From positions 52,852 through 116,851 of the forward strand of contig MU619275.1 of NCBI GenBank assembly GCA_025201805.1: a DNA stretch of 64,000 bases, written 5' to 3'. A program made the position numbers and the translations under genes. Shown one piece after another: positions 22,445 through 36,100 of the stretch (position 1 is its first letter; each line of letters starts with the position of its first letter). The stretch comes from Parasitella parasitica. Lineage: Eukaryota; Mucoromycota; Mucoromycetes; Mucorales; Mucoraceae. The notes beneath the pieces are model-generated. The model saw only the letters and a program-made list of their open reading frames with translations, was not told the DNA's origin and ran no database searches.

Positions 22445-24030
22445 CTATTCAAAATCACCATTAAACTATCAAAAAGGGATAAAGTTAATAAAACCAATTG
22501 CGTTCTGATGAATGATGAAAATACCTTGAAATGTGCAATGTCTCCATCTTCCATGACGTACTCTTTGCCCTTTTGAAGGAATTTTCCTGCTGCTTTCACT
22601 GCACTTTCGGTCCCCAGTTGCTTCAAATCCTGAAACTTCATGATTTCTGCAGAAATAAACCCTCTTTCAAAATCAGTGCTATTTTCAATAAAAAAATAAT
22701 AATTAATACATTGCGAATTAAATTAGCAAAAACCCAAATTTTACTGAATAATCCCTGCTGCCTGCGGTGCTTTTGCAATATTCTACAGAGAAACATAAAT
22801 GAGTATTCCATGGATAACTTCTGATATATAAGCCTAAATAACTCACTCTGACTGTCCAAGCTCTCACCTCTTGCTTTCCGCAGGTGAAATAATGGATTAA
22901 ATCAAGAGCTTTATAACCTGCCAAAATAACCCGAGGCATTTGAGATTCAACATGATGATCATTCAAATAAACAGCGGCTTCTTCCTTTGACATGTCAGCC
23001 AACTTGGATTCGAGTGATACAGAAAGTGGAATGATTAGATCTCCTTTATTATTCTCATCAACCCATTTCTGAATGTCTGGTAGATGTTTGCTTTGATTTC
23101 CGCTGACGAAATCTTCCTCGCTGCAGTTACAGAGGTAAATTATTGGCTTTGCTGTCAATAAATGTAGACTGTTGATAGTGTTGACTTCGTTGTTGTTCCA
23201 ATCTCCCTTTCTGACATCTCTGCCCTGAGCCATAAATTCAGCTAGTCTTTCAACAATACCTAGCTCTTCTTTTTTAGATAATGCTCCTGGTAATCGTTTA
23301 GAATCAGGAAATTTAGCTAGTTTAGCTAATTCAATCAACTGACGCTCCAGCATTTCTTCATCCTTGATGCGAAGTTCGTTTTGGATAATCTCTAGATCTC
23401 GAACAGGGTCTATTGTGTTCTCCACATGTGTGATATCATCATTTTCGAATGTTCGGACAAGGTGATAGATGGCATCGACTGAGGACACATTGGATAAAAA
23501 CGCATTACCGAGGCCTGCACCTTGGGATGCTCCTCGCACAAGGCCAGCAATATCTACAACTGTCAGCTATGTTCAAACGTTAGTAATATACCTTTTTGCA
23601 TCAATTTTTTTTATCGAGTCTACGTACATGAGCAGGTGTGATCTTGTTTGGTTTGTAAGTATCCACAAGCCATTTGAATCTTTCATCAGGAACTTGGACT
23701 CGAGCTTCAGATGGATCAATGGTACAGAATGGATAATTCTCTGCAGGGACGCTGCTATTTGTCAAAGCATTAAATAGAGAAGACTTGCTATTTTATGACA
23801 ATAAAACTATTATTAGGATGATGCAGATCAAATTAACCAAGAACTGTACAGTACCCAATGTTGGGCAAACCAACGACTCCTATTGATAGATTGTTGGAAG
23901 GTCTACCCAACAGAACTGTTTCGCTAGGTTCATCCTTTTTGTTGGCCTTTTTCTTTGCAAAGGCAATGCTGCTAGAATTGAATAGTCTACGGTTAAGCAA
24001 ACAAGGTACCTTTCTTGTGATTTTCAGCAT
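22445..24030 (-). CDS. YchF/OLA1 family P-loop ATPase, mitochondrial-type presequence
   Basis: Six exons: 24030-23855, 23787-23628, 23566-22847, 22782-22745, 22678-22525, 22465-22445; 422 aa. The G1 loop is VGLPNIGKSS, followed by [17 protein letters not shown] (G3), and the usual NKxD is replaced by NCSEEDF, the change typical of YchF proteins that prefer ATP. A coiled-coil hairpin lies at about 190-240. The TGS end is visible as [20 protein letters not shown] and [16 protein letters not shown]. The first 30 residues ([20 protein letters not shown]) are basic, hydroxylated and free of acids, as in mitochondrial targeting peptides; ordinary cytosolic OLA1 starts almost at the G domain. An in-frame ATG six codons upstream (24048) is an alternative start. 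Intron phases all agree, including a 38-base exon. Confidence 0.92.
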
Positions 24031-24326
24031 TTTTTCTGGCAAGCCCATCCTCTTGAGCAAAGGGGGGCATGAATTTAACGACTATGGTACCTATGAGAAA
24101 GTGACTCGAAAAGTGACCTTTTTGTTCAACTATACGGTACTCTGGCATGATAAGTGGAGCTATCTTTGGCATCTCAATATGTACTGTAACGGTAAATAAA
24201 TTAAAAGAAAGAGCAATGACTGATGGTAATTTTATTTCAACGTATAATCGAAAATTGCATGCTTAACACTGAAATATTTTTATTTTTTTTAAATTGCTAC
24301 ACATCACTTTTGGTAAGAGGAGCATT

Positions 24327-26952
24327 TCATTCTTCATCGTGGTAGTAATCTTCATCCTCATCGTCGTCATCAGCGTAATTGTCTTGACTGAAATGGCCAC
24401 GGAGAGTCCTCTCAGCATTCAGAAGTAGCTTTCCAATTCGCTCTTCTACCCATTTAATATTGGCTGTATTGTCTGCTTCAATTGCTTCCACTAATCCAGG
24501 AAACTCTTTAGGCACACCTGTGTTAAGATCAGGACCATATACACCATGTTTAAACCAGCTGCGATCGACGCTGACTCCTTGAGGATCCAAGAAGGCCCTT
24601 TCAAATTGCAGAATGCGCTCATTGCTCTTGGCAACATGGCGCTTAAGTTTTTTCGAAATGTGTTTCTTGACTGATAATTGTCGATTCCAATGCGCTACTT
24701 TCTTGTCAAAATGCAAGCTTGTTGCTGCCAAAGAATGCAAGGCTGAGGAAATAAAAGGAAACGATAGACAACCCTGCTTGGAGCTAAGGTGCCCAACGTA
24801 TCGCATGATTTCTGTTGTATAATCTTGAGGATACATCGGTAAAATAGCGTCAGATGTGAGTCTTAACACCAAGAGCCCCCAAATCTTGGTCAATGTTTGA
24901 TGGTATTCAAAAGTAGGATCGCCAAATGTTTCCATATAGTCAATATTATCAAATATGCTGTGATGCACACCGTACTGCTCGCTTCTGAATCCCATGGAAA
25001 GGCTAGAAATGCCCAAATAATTGAAAAAGGCAACACAATCTGAATCTGCACCAAGAGGATCTGTCAATGGCAAAGGCGTTGTGTTGTCGAGGGGAGAGGA
25101 TTCTAAATGGAAGTCTTGCTCCTGCAGAGAGCGACTACGGCCCTGTTTCCACACTTGATATACAGATTGACTAGTGAGTGGATCAATAACCTCGTCAGTA
25201 ACTTCATATAACAGTCTGTTCAATAACGGAGAAGCTTGGGCACTAAAGTGTTTGCCAGAAACAGCATAGTCTACATTCAAATAAGCGATAGCCTCTTCTT
25301 GGAGCCATGCTTGGTGGTCTTCCACCCATTCAGTAGATCCAACTGCACCGTATTCTTCTGCGTCCCATGATGCAATAACTATTGTGCGTTTGGGTCTCCA
25401 TCCTCTTTCCAAAAGGACGCCTAATGTTCGCACGACTTCCATCTACAACGAACAGTTAGCGGTTGATTAAAATGGTGTGCTTGTACTTTACCAAAACAGC
25501 AGAGCCCGACGAAGGATCGACTGCACCGTATCCCCAAGCATCGCGATGGTTGCCAATGATAATAGAGCGTTGTGGTTCTTTTGTGCCTTTGATTTTGCTG
25601 ATTACATTCCAAACTGGCTTCACTTGATACGTGTTGATATTGACTAGATTGATTTGCGCTTCACTCGGACCACTAAAATAGTTTACATTGCAAAGGCCAC
25701 CAAGCCATGTAATATCAGCCCGAATACCAAATCCCTCAGTCGATTTCAATAAAGGCAATGCATCTCTCCAGGAGATGGGTAAAGATGGAATCTTTGGTAT
25801 GCCCTTTGCGTCTTCATTTGAGATCCTCGTTGCGTTTTCCGTAGCTGCGTAGCCGGGCGTAGAAGGATCCCCTACGGCATAAGAAAGATATTGAACAGAG
25901 CCTTGTTCCACTGATGTAGCAGAGCGCCTTTTTGGTATTTCAGCAACCAAGCAAATAAACAAACAAATGCACTTACCAGGGGCCGTCAGGATACGATTTA
26001 TTACTGCTAAAACTGTTACTATCGCCAGCAGTAGGTCCAGCATCGTCTGGATCAGAATATAAAAGAGCGCCTACACAACCCATATCTTCGGCCATTTTGA
26101 CCTTGAGCCCCCTAGCAATGATTCCGTTACGGATTAATGCAATGGTGCCGTTCAACTGTACACCTCGAGCGATCAAAAACTGAAAATCGGTCAGACGACC
26201 GTAGTTGGCATAAACAAGCGGTGCTGTCACATTACCGTTGCCAGAATAAGCATGAAACGAGGGCTGGCTTGTTTCATTGGATTCTTGCAGTGAAGCTTCA
26301 AACAGCAACTCTTGAGGGCCTTCTACTATGGCAACTCTTCTCTGCCGAGGGTAGTTGAGGAGTGGATAGTATGTCTCAATGTATGTGTCGTAGAGACCGT
26401 AATTGATCCATTGCTGACGAGTCCATTCGGCCAAGGTCTCATCTTGTTCAGATCCTGCAATATGAACTCGAGATGCGTAGGTGGTGAAATGATGCTTGAT
26501 GTGGTCGCTAGACGGGATGGATTTCATGAGATCTGCTGCTGTTTCCGGAGATAGAGCTGTGTGTATGGAAGCTAATCAGATTTCTGAACCTGGGCAATTG
26601 CTAAAAGGCGAATATACTTACCAAAGTCGACGTAGTTGCGTACAAATCTATGGATAAAATATATGGAGACTGTGCAGAATACAAAGGTAGCCAGTAGTTT
26701 CAATCCCCTTGTTTTCGAACGAAGCACTAGGTTTCGTCGAGTACTCTTTTCTTTTTGTCTCGACGAAAGAAACAACATGCAATGGCACATCCTGAGCCAG
26801 AGCTGCGAATGCCATGAGCCGGTGTTGATTTTTCTTCTCTTGCGGCATGCTTCTTCATCGATCAAAGGTGTTGTATAATGTGGATGCTTTTCATCATTAT
26901 TCTGAGACTTTTCTGTAGTGTAGGGTGGAACTGATAAATACCCCTTTTTCAT
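24327..26952 (-). CDS. Membrane M28 metallopeptidase, glutamate carboxypeptidase II/Vps70-like
   Basis: Four exons: 26952-26622, 26556-25977, 25927-25492, 25442-24327; 820 aa. It has a cytosolic N-terminus of about 84 residues, one transmembrane segment (LKLLATFVFCTVSIYFIH, about 85-103), then a lumenal or extracellular ectodomain. A PA domain (ANYGRLTDFQFL to GCVGALLYSDP) is followed by the M28 catalytic domain. The zinc ligands are all present: His and Asp in GNHRDAWGYGAVDPSSG, the catalytic and ligand Glu in WDAEEYG, Asp in ADSDCVAFF and His in YGVHHSIFDN. A TFR-dimer-like helical domain follows, and the end is acidic (DDDDEDEDYYHDEE). Relatives cleave C-terminal acidic residues from peptides; the yeast relative Vps70 takes part in vacuolar sorting. 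Conserved ligands suggest an active enzyme; the substrate is unknown. Confidence 0.93.
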
Positions 26953-29746
26953 TTTTTGCTAGTTGTAAAAAGAAAAACCAAGAGGAAAGGTACCTTTTTT
27001 TTTTTTTATAATTCAATATTTGTTTATTTATTTATATGTACCATGTAATGTCATGTTAAATCTAACATGCTAGCAAAATAGAAATTGAACTGATCATGGT
27101 TTATCATGGAAAGTGTGGAAACAGGACGAGTGTTTGTTACACGGCAGCGAATCTTATTCAAAGAGTAAAATCATGGCTGTTGGTGTATCAAGAGTTGTTG
27201 CAGAAAACTTTGCTCGTTACAAACATTATTTTTCTGTGTCTGTTATCATCAGTGGTTCGGGACACCCTGACCTATTGTACAAAGACTTAGCATAAATTAC
27301 AGTGCATTCGACACAAACAGGAGTCTACATGGTTCAAATGGATTAGTATACAAATTAGTCGCCTCTTCATTATCAATCTTGAGAACAGTTCATGTCATTT
27401 AAGTGAATTTATAAGGCATAGGTAACGTTGTCTCTGCTCTTAATCAATACAGCTTGGAATATAATAATACTAGCGTTTGAATCATGGATAACACAAATCC
27501 TATTGTCAGCAAGTTACACGCATGTAAAAGAAACCACTAAAGATTTTCTGGTCGTTGCTTACAAGGCTATGCGTTTGCTTCAGCGGTTAATTGAGTAATT
27601 AGCTGCATATCAAGGGAATATATATCACACTACTGCTCTACAGAGCTATACCGTATAATATTATTGTTGATATAGTAGATACTGCCATTTTGACCAAGAC
27701 AAAAACAAAAGCGGTTCGTCATACTGCCATATCCTTTGCATATATTTACGCTGTGTACATTACTCTGTAGCATATATCACAAAGTATACCAGATTTCGGC
27801 TTTGAAGGCATGTTGGAACTATTCAGATAAGTATACTTTCTAAAAGACAAATCACTTTTTAGTGTTTCATCTATGATATGTACGTATTACCTAACTCGTA
27901 GGCCCAGATAGTCCAATAAGCAATAAATAATAAATTATAGCCTGTTATGAAGCATCGATTCAAAAGTATATTGTCCAATCGTTCGATTCATTTAGGGGCT
28001 ATTCTTTATATACACAATAGACTTTTAATAACAATAAAAAATATCTTTGGAATAGGCAACATGAGAAAGACTCTCATACCACCTGAAAAGATGTCGTTGG
28101 AAACTTTTGTTTTTGGATTTCTCTTTTAAAACAAGGGGCTCTACAATAGTTGCATATTACAATTTACCTGTTTTTGTAAAAACGCGATGCATTGTTGATA
28201 CACGACATCCGTTATCAGTAAATCCTCAAATGGCTCCTTTATATACCAAGTTGCTGTCTACATCTGTTACACCGCCACTTAACAGGTTTTTTTTTTAGAA
28301 TCGAGGTGTCTTTTAGAGGAATCGTGGGTTTGCTTTCTTACATACAGTTAAATCAACGCTATTTCAAGTAGCCTGATGTACACTTTAAGATCGATTATCC
28401 ATCGAATAGCTAAACTTAGATTATACAAGACATAGTTTGCCTTTCATGATTTAAAAAGGGATAGTATACGCCGTGTATTTACGCGTATGCATATTCAGAA
28501 TCCTCTTTATAAGAGTTTGCCTTAAATATGCACATGAGGAATCACTATTATTCACTTGACAACAAACAGTTTGTATTAAATTAAAAGGAGTGTGAAGAAG
28601 AAGGGTGATAAGTTGATGAGGCTTTTTGACCGAGCCCATGTATAAATATAAATTCCATAGTTGTCTTTTGAATTATACATAGGCTGCTGACTGACAATAC
28701 ATGGCTAAGAAGAAGAAGGGGCAGTGGCTATTAGTATAGGACGTTGCAAGTAGTTATGAGTGTGTGGCGTAATTTGCATGTGTTTGGAGTGAGCATACAG
28801 CTTTGCAAAAAGTGTATAGGGATAAATCCGAGAATATCTGCCAATATAGAGTATATGTATAAATAAGACCGCCGCATAGGCTCAAACTGATGGTGCGATG
28901 GTAATAATCGGTGGAAACATTATTTTAGGCAATTTGCTGCAAGTACACCCATCTCTGTGATATAGCAATGATACATAATGTACAACATGTAGTCATTTTA
29001 CATTTGGAGGTTTATTTCGCAACAAAACATGATCCAGCATACCCATTCTAGATTTAACTAAAGATAGAATAATTCTGTCGCTTGTGTGATTTACATGCAC
29101 ATGTGTATACTAATCGTTCCAAATCAAGCCTATACTGTCGGATCTATCGATGCGTATACGTACACCACAATCGTACAGTATACAACATGTCAATGTTGAA
29201 ATTCCTTTCTTGTAACGGTCTCTTGTGGCAATTTCACCTTTTGGAAACATGTAGGAGTGGGCATACAATTGAATCATTTGCAAAACAGGGAGAGTCAACT
29301 CGGAAGGGGAGTAAATCCACAACGAAAAGAAAGAAAAAAAAAAAGGGGGGGGGAGCAATTATATAAATATATTACCATACAATCAAAATAGCAGAACGAA
29401 ATAAATGGCACCTTCCTTGAGTATGATACGTACACAGGTGTCCACACTAAAAAGAGAAAAGAGAGATTTTCTTGCATTATGTATTCCTAATGTACATGAA
29501 CTGATTACTACTGCGACAATCTGCCTCAGGGCTCTAGGCCAGTGATCAAATTACCTGATTTGGGGAATCCTTTCATTGTACATATGCGATAAGTTATATT
29601 ATACAGTTAAGGAGATTCTGTTATCCTTAATTTCTTCACCATGATTCATTGTATGTTACATGTATTTATAACCTTCTCTTTTTTGAATTGTTCTCCCTTT
29701 CTCTTTTTCATATCTCTTCAGTTTTTGCATATTGACATATCCACAG
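26953..29746. other. Long intergenic region, divergent promoters
   Basis: About 2.8 kb between the leftward peptidase gene and the rightward gene at 29747. It is AT-rich, with a C/G homopolymer run near 29344. Overlapping short frames at 27096-27295 are open in two frames but show no family motif. No tRNA, repeat pair or mobile gene was recognised. Confidence 0.45.
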
Positions 29747-30196
29747 ATGATGGGCTTGCTTAATTTCAAAAAGAAAACCCATAAACAGCCTGCTGCTGCC
29801 AAGACATTTGCGCCAGCACTTGACCTCCCGTCTTCCACTTTTGACGATGTTCCCAGTCCCTTTTCCGCAACAAACAACTTCAGAATTGATACCTTCAGTG
29901 CCAGAGAGACGGAAACGAGCCTGATGGACGACATTATGAACGAACTGGATTCGTCACAGTCGATTACCAACTACGGCAATGTTTCACCCATCACCAAGCA
30001 AACCAAAGGTAAATATGTAAACCTGTGATAAACACACTTGTACTAACAGCTCCTAAAGCCGCTAGACCATCTCCACTGTTGATCTTCGATTTGCCCCCAT
30101 CACAGCAACAACAGAAGCAACAAAAGCCGTTATCACCGTTATCAAACAATGCGTCACCAGTAGCAGTATCAGCACCGGTACCGGCAGCAGAAGCAG

Positions 30197-30230
<34 letters not shown>

Positions 30231-32736
30231 TAGAAACCCTGCATTCATGACTTCTCAGCAGCATTCGTCTGCATCAGCATTTAGCATACCGGCATTAGAT
30301 AACAACAGGGCTTCCCCTCCAGCGATGCAAAAACAGCATTACCATCGCCAAAAGCCCCTCTTGTCCTTTTCCAACAGTAATACGAATTTTCAAAACGCGG
30401 TAGACATGGACAGCGAAACCGACAGCGACGAAGATGACGAAGATGACGATGAAGACGATGAAGACGAAGAAGATGATTTATCACCAACTTCAATCAACAA
30501 GCCAATGTCCTCTTTCCTGGCACCCGCATCCCAAGCACAAGTGCAAACACAAACACAAACACAAGCAGCCCCTGCGTACAATATTGCCACAAATACTAAT
30601 ATGAATACATCAAAAAACCTAATGGACAGGATGAAAGAAAGACATCGATTGGAAGCACGCAGATCATTACAACCATCTCCTTTTTTGGATATCACGCAGA
30701 CTCGTACAAGCAATCTTAGCTCGCCATCTATGCCTCTTATATTCTCGGCCGCTTCGGCTGCTGCTAATGCACCTACTATAACGACCACTCCACCCTTTGA
30801 CAATAGATCTCCTCCAAGAACTATTGTTCAATCACACTCATTTACAACATACGGCAAACCGACAATCCCATCCCTGCTCGGTTCCCCGCAGCGACACTCT
30901 ACCTATTTGGTTAGAAGTGCCTCCGACATGAATGACCTTTACAAAAATGCGTCTAAACCCGTTCAGGTAAGATGCCCTGTATGCATGTATCAATTTATCA
31001 GATTTTTTTTAATTCATCTCTCGCTACAGACACAATCAGAGATAAGCGTGCCTAAAAGAGCAGCTCCATTACGTATTTCCCACTCGCCATCTGCTACCAA
31101 TATCAGAAACTCATACTTGCAAACTGGGCCTGTGGTCAATTTCGCGTATGAAGAAGAAAAAGAAATGCTTCGTGCCCCTAGCAATCCCCCCAGTATCAGT
31201 CCTATGCGATACCAGTTGAACAGATCGGTCTCTGCCTATCCTAGTTTCCCCCAGCAATCTTTCCAGCAACAACACCAAATGGAGCTACAGCAGCAGCAAC
31301 AGCAGATACTGCAACAGCAAAAGCAGCAGCAACTTCAGCAGCAACAGATCCAGCAGCAGATCGAGTTGCAACAGCAACAGCTTCAAGAACAGCAACGCAT
31401 CCAACAGCAAAAGTTGCAGCAGTTGCAAATCCAGCAACATCAACAACAAATGATCAATCAAAGTATTTTGGAGTCCACTGCTGCCGTTGCTGCTGCTGCT
31501 GCCGCTGCCGCCGCCGCCACTGCCAACCCTGCTATGCCAAAAACAAGCCATCGTCGGGAAACTCCCAAATCAGCAATCGTTCGATCTGAAAGCAGCCTGA
31601 GCACAAAACACTCGTCCAAGTCCAAACGATGCTCCAAATCAACCAGACCTCTTTACGAAAGAGCGTCCTCATCCCCCTCTGTTCCCGATTTGGCAGGCGA
31701 TTGCCATCATAGCAATCATAAATGTCGTCAGCTTGAGACGCAGCAACACCACTTTTGCCATTGTCGTCCCTCTGCCATGAGCAACAAAAGCGTGTTACAC
31801 AGTTCGAGTCATGTTCCAGATACGCCACCTCCTGAATTTCACTACGATAGCAGTGAAAATATGTTCCAAAAAGAAACAACAGAACAACAGACGGCTTCTT
31901 CATTATCATCGCCCGCCACTGAAGACCAAATGGAGCATATAAAGAACATTGAGGATACATTAATTGCAAACTCATCTACCAGCACATTGACCGAAGGAGG
32001 AGATAATGTGGATGACACAGTTACGGAACAAGTAGCACCTAAGCTCATGTCTAGATTGATTCGATTGCCCAACAAACTGAAACAAGAATTACAATCTATG
32101 CAGATAAGACGATCCAACTACTCTGTTCCTGATCTGTCTGCGCTTTCTTCTTCAGACGAAGACGAGGAGGACATGCAACAAAAACAACTCAAGGATTGGA
32201 GCACAATTGAAATGTTCTCCGCCAGCGATTCAGGTACAATAAATGTCGCTCATGAAGATGAGCCAATCAAACAAAGCATAACTGCTTCGGATGCCAAGCC
32301 TACTGTATCTTCTGTAGCTCCTGAACCGCCAGCATACGACTCCAGCATTGTAAAGCAATCCCAAAGCTCTCTTCATTTAGGGGATAATAATTGCAGCCAC
32401 CATCAGCATCAGCGTCACCACAATAGACACCGATGTTCTAAAAGACAATCTACATGCTGCAATTCATCAACATCATCGAGAAAACATCACTGCTCATCAT
32501 CTAAACGTGCCAGTTTAACAAAATCATTCTCTAATTATACAATGGACGTACCATCCTCCATTCTGACAACATGCAACCATAACCATCATCATCAGCAAGA
32601 AAAAAGACATAATCACCAGCACCATCATCATCACCATGGGAACAAACATCGAAGTCGTCATCACCATGGATATCAATGTTGTGGTAGCAACAGTAGATAC
32701 ACTCTTTTACTTGGAGACGACGATGAAGAGGATTAA
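29747..32736 (+). CDS. Large disordered Gln/Ala/His-rich protein, unknown function
   Basis: Exons 29747-30008, 30050-30966 and 31030-32736 give 961 aa. No folded domain is recognisable. The protein has an acidic block (DSETDSDEDDEDDD), long poly-Gln tracts, poly-Ala runs and a His/Cys-rich C-terminal quarter. It has a PPAY motif (PEPPAYDSS) that could bind a WW-domain ubiquitin ligase. Several Ser-rich motifs of similar shape recur, such as RSASDMNDL, SSSPSVPDL and RSNYSVPDL. The third exon border removes a 63-base GTAAGA...CTACAG intron that is also open if retained, so two protein forms are possible. It lies on the same strand just upstream of the chitin synthase gene. A role as a scaffold or regulator is a guess. 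The double ATG at 29747/29750 leaves the start within one codon. Confidence 0.75.
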
Positions 32737-33038
32737 GACAATCGGAGACCTAATGCTTTTATAATTGACATGTTCCCCCATTCCCCCATTCCAATCTTTT
32801 ATACTTTTACAAAGGGATATATCCCCTATACATTTAATAACCTTTTCTTTACTTAGCTTATATATATATATTAAACTATACATTATGTAATATCTATTAT
32901 GTTTACCCATATATAACCACAAATCTTGTCTTTTTTATTGTATAAAAACGGCTTATTGATACTATTTTTATCTTTTATATATATATTATGCTCTGTGTTA
33001 CGGATACACCAGAAGAGGAGAGGTGCAAAAAAAAACGT

Positions 33039-33072
<34 letters not shown>

Positions 33073-33139
33073 TTTTTTTTTTTTTTTTTTTTTTACTGTT
33101 TTTTTTTAGTCCTTTTTTTTTTTTTTTTATTTTTGCTTG
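32737..33139. other. Intergenic with long poly-T tract
   Basis: Short spacer between two genes on the same strand. From about 33036 to 33130 it is almost pure T with a few A and C. This tract ends ten bases before the chitin synthase ATG. Such a tract may mark the promoter, but it is also a likely place for sequencing error. Confidence 0.6.
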
Positions 33140-36100
33140 ATGACCATGAAAAAATCCAGGAAATCTCATCAACAGCTACCGATAGCATCCACTACAGATG
33201 TCAGCAATTTATCGAATGCGAATACTGAAACAATATCTGCATGTCTTAATTCTCGGTACGAGACATTCAAGATGTATACGAATGTCGGATCTCGGTATTT
33301 AATTGCTGTAAACCCTTTCAAAGACCTTGCCATCAATGATGATCAAACCAGCTTAGAATATGTTGCAGCCTACAAAGATGCTTCTGGCGCAAATCTGTTA
33401 TTAGATCCACATTTATTCGACCTTGTCAACAAGGTCTATTACCACATGAGAAGAACTGGTAGTGATCAGAACATTGTTTTAAGGTGAGAAAAGCACATGT
33501 ACATTATAATGCTTGCTAAAGCAACATCCCTCTTTTCACTTTCTATATATACATACATACACCAACATCAGAGGTGATTCCGGTAGTGGAAAATCCGAAA
33601 TCCGCAACTTGTCTATCCAACATTTGGTACGACTCAGTAGCCATCGCAAAGAATCCAAGGTACAAACACAAATTATAGAATCGCAAAATGTATTTGAAGC
33701 GTTTGGCGAATGCCAAGCAGACCTCAATGTCTCTGGATCTCGCTTTGGTTATTATGGAGAAATTCAATTCAATGAAAGAGGACGGATGATCGGTTCAAAG
33801 ATGCTACATTACTTTCTCGAAAAATCCCGTGTTACAGGCCACTCTGCCCCGTCAGCAACAGACGGCAATTTCAATGTATTCTACTATTTACTCGCTGGCG
33901 TATCCCCGGATGAAAAAACGGCATTGCAACTTAATTTGACAGAACCATCTGGTTATGCGTATTTATCAAAATTCAAGAAGCGTACTCTACAATCTGCTCA
34001 AGACGCATCGAAATTTGAACAACTGAAATCTGCCCTCAAGGTGTGTGGGCTGCGTAGAGAGCACGTTGGTAGGATCATTCAGCTGGTAGCCACTATCTTG
34101 CATCTCGGTAACCTGGTTTTTATGGATCCTGCTGGCACTGGTACACAGGAAGCTGCTTTCGTTAAAAACACTGAATTGCTCGAGATTGTCGCTGATTTCT
34201 TGGGACTGGACCCGCATGCGCTTGAAAATGTATTGACGTTCAAAACCACCATGATTCGCAAAGACTTTACTACCTTGATCCTGAATGCAGAGCAAGCGGC
34301 TCGGCAAAGAGACGCTCTCTGCGAGACTCTCTATTCATTGTTGTTTTCTTGGATTGTTGAGCGGGTTAATAGCAAGACATGTGTAGAAGAATTCAACAGT
34401 TTTATTGGTATTTTGGACTTTCCTGGGCTTCAGACTTCTCACAATGTCGTAGCCGGTTTCGATCAACTCTGTGTCAACTTGGGAAATGAGCGTATCCAAC
34501 ATTACCTTGATCAAACCTTGTTTGAAACAGAAGCAGACTTGTTCCGCGCAGAAGGCATTCTTGTCCCAGCATCAGCAGTAGCCGTGGACGACTATCAATG
34601 TCTCGATCTCTTGAGTCGCCCCAAGGGGGTATGCGATACTATCAACACCATGACAGATGTCTCGAAGCGAAACTACACTGACGATAACATTATGGACTCG
34701 CTTATCAAATTCAACTCTACCCACGCTGCTTTTTCCGTCAAGAATTCAGATACCAATGCTAAGCGATTCGTCATCAACCATTACAGTGGCACTGTGCCAG
34801 TTCAGTATTCTACACAAGGATTCATTGCTGAAAACAATAGCCAGATCTCTGTCGACTTTTTGTCCTTGTTCAAGGGTGGTTCAGACGTACAGCCGTCGTG
34901 GAACTCTTTTGTTGTTGATCTGTTTGCGAATGTCGAGGTAGAGAATCATCCCAAGCACAAGTCGGCTATCATCGCTGCTAGCCAATCTGCTAAACCTACT
35001 CGCGCCCCTTCTCAACGCCGATCTACACGCAGAAAGGGCGGCAACACAGAAAAGACTGGCGATTTATCGAAATCAGCCTCTTTGACAGTGCTGCAGCAGA
35101 TTTCTTCTGCTATGGATGAGCTTGTTCAGTCGTTTGAGGAAGTTAAGCTCTGGTCTGTATTCTGTATCCGTCCGAAACAGCCCTCTGACAGTTCTTCATT
35201 TTCCAACAAACCTACGTTTGACAGCAAATACGTGGAATTGCAGCTGGAGCAGTTCAAAATGCCATCCATCCTCCGCCTCCCCACTGTGCAGTACATTGAA
35301 TCGTTCAAGCACCAAGAGTTTTTGGACCGCTATGCTCATCTGTTTACTGGCCTCGATGCGTCCCATCTGCTCCGCTCACAGTGTGAGGCTGCTGCAGACA
35401 TCATGAACTGGGATGCAAGCGACATATCTGTAACACAGAATAAGGTACAAATACATATTGCGAACAAAAGTATTATAAAAAAGGAAAATAGGGTTAATTA
35501 TAGTTTTTGCTGCAGGTATTTTTGACTGCAACTACATGGCGTGAGTTGGAAGATCAGCTGCGTTCGTACGAAAAGGTGGAGCAGCGTCAAGCCAAGGATG
35601 ATCAACTGATGATGGATGACAGCAAAGCAAATACAGCAACAAGGGACTCGGAGAGCCATGTGGCCTCATTGCAGCAAGAACACCCTTTTGCTGCTACTGC
35701 TGCTGCCGCTGGGTTGCCCTTACCGTCGCAGCAGTATGCACACCACGACGACCAGGCATCTTACTACTCGGAGGACGAATCAGGCCACTATGTCGAAAAC
35801 GATGGCTCCTATTATGGCTCGGGTTCCCATGGATACTCCTCCTCCACCAAAGGCAGCGATCAAAAAAATGGGCTGGGTATCCCTCAAGAGCCTATTGTCG
35901 AGAATCTCGATGAATCAGAAGAAGATGAAACAAAGATGACTGCAAGTCGCAAACGCTGGCTGTTTTTCGTCTATTTTGCCACATGGTGGATCCCGTCCAA
36001 GTTTATGGTATGGTGTGGCCGCATGAAACGTAAGGACGTCCGTGTCGCTTGGCGTGAAAAATTGACACTCTGCATGCTCATCTTCTTGATGTGTGCCTTT

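Noticed and set aside
27096-27295. Overlapping open frames of 60-64 codons in two frames within a long spacer
   Set aside because: No family motif, no splice partner, and both frames are open by chance; not enough to call a gene.
33036-33130. Poly-T tract as a retroposon tail
   Set aside because: No retroelement gene or target duplication beside it; more likely a homopolymer-rich promoter or low-quality sequence.
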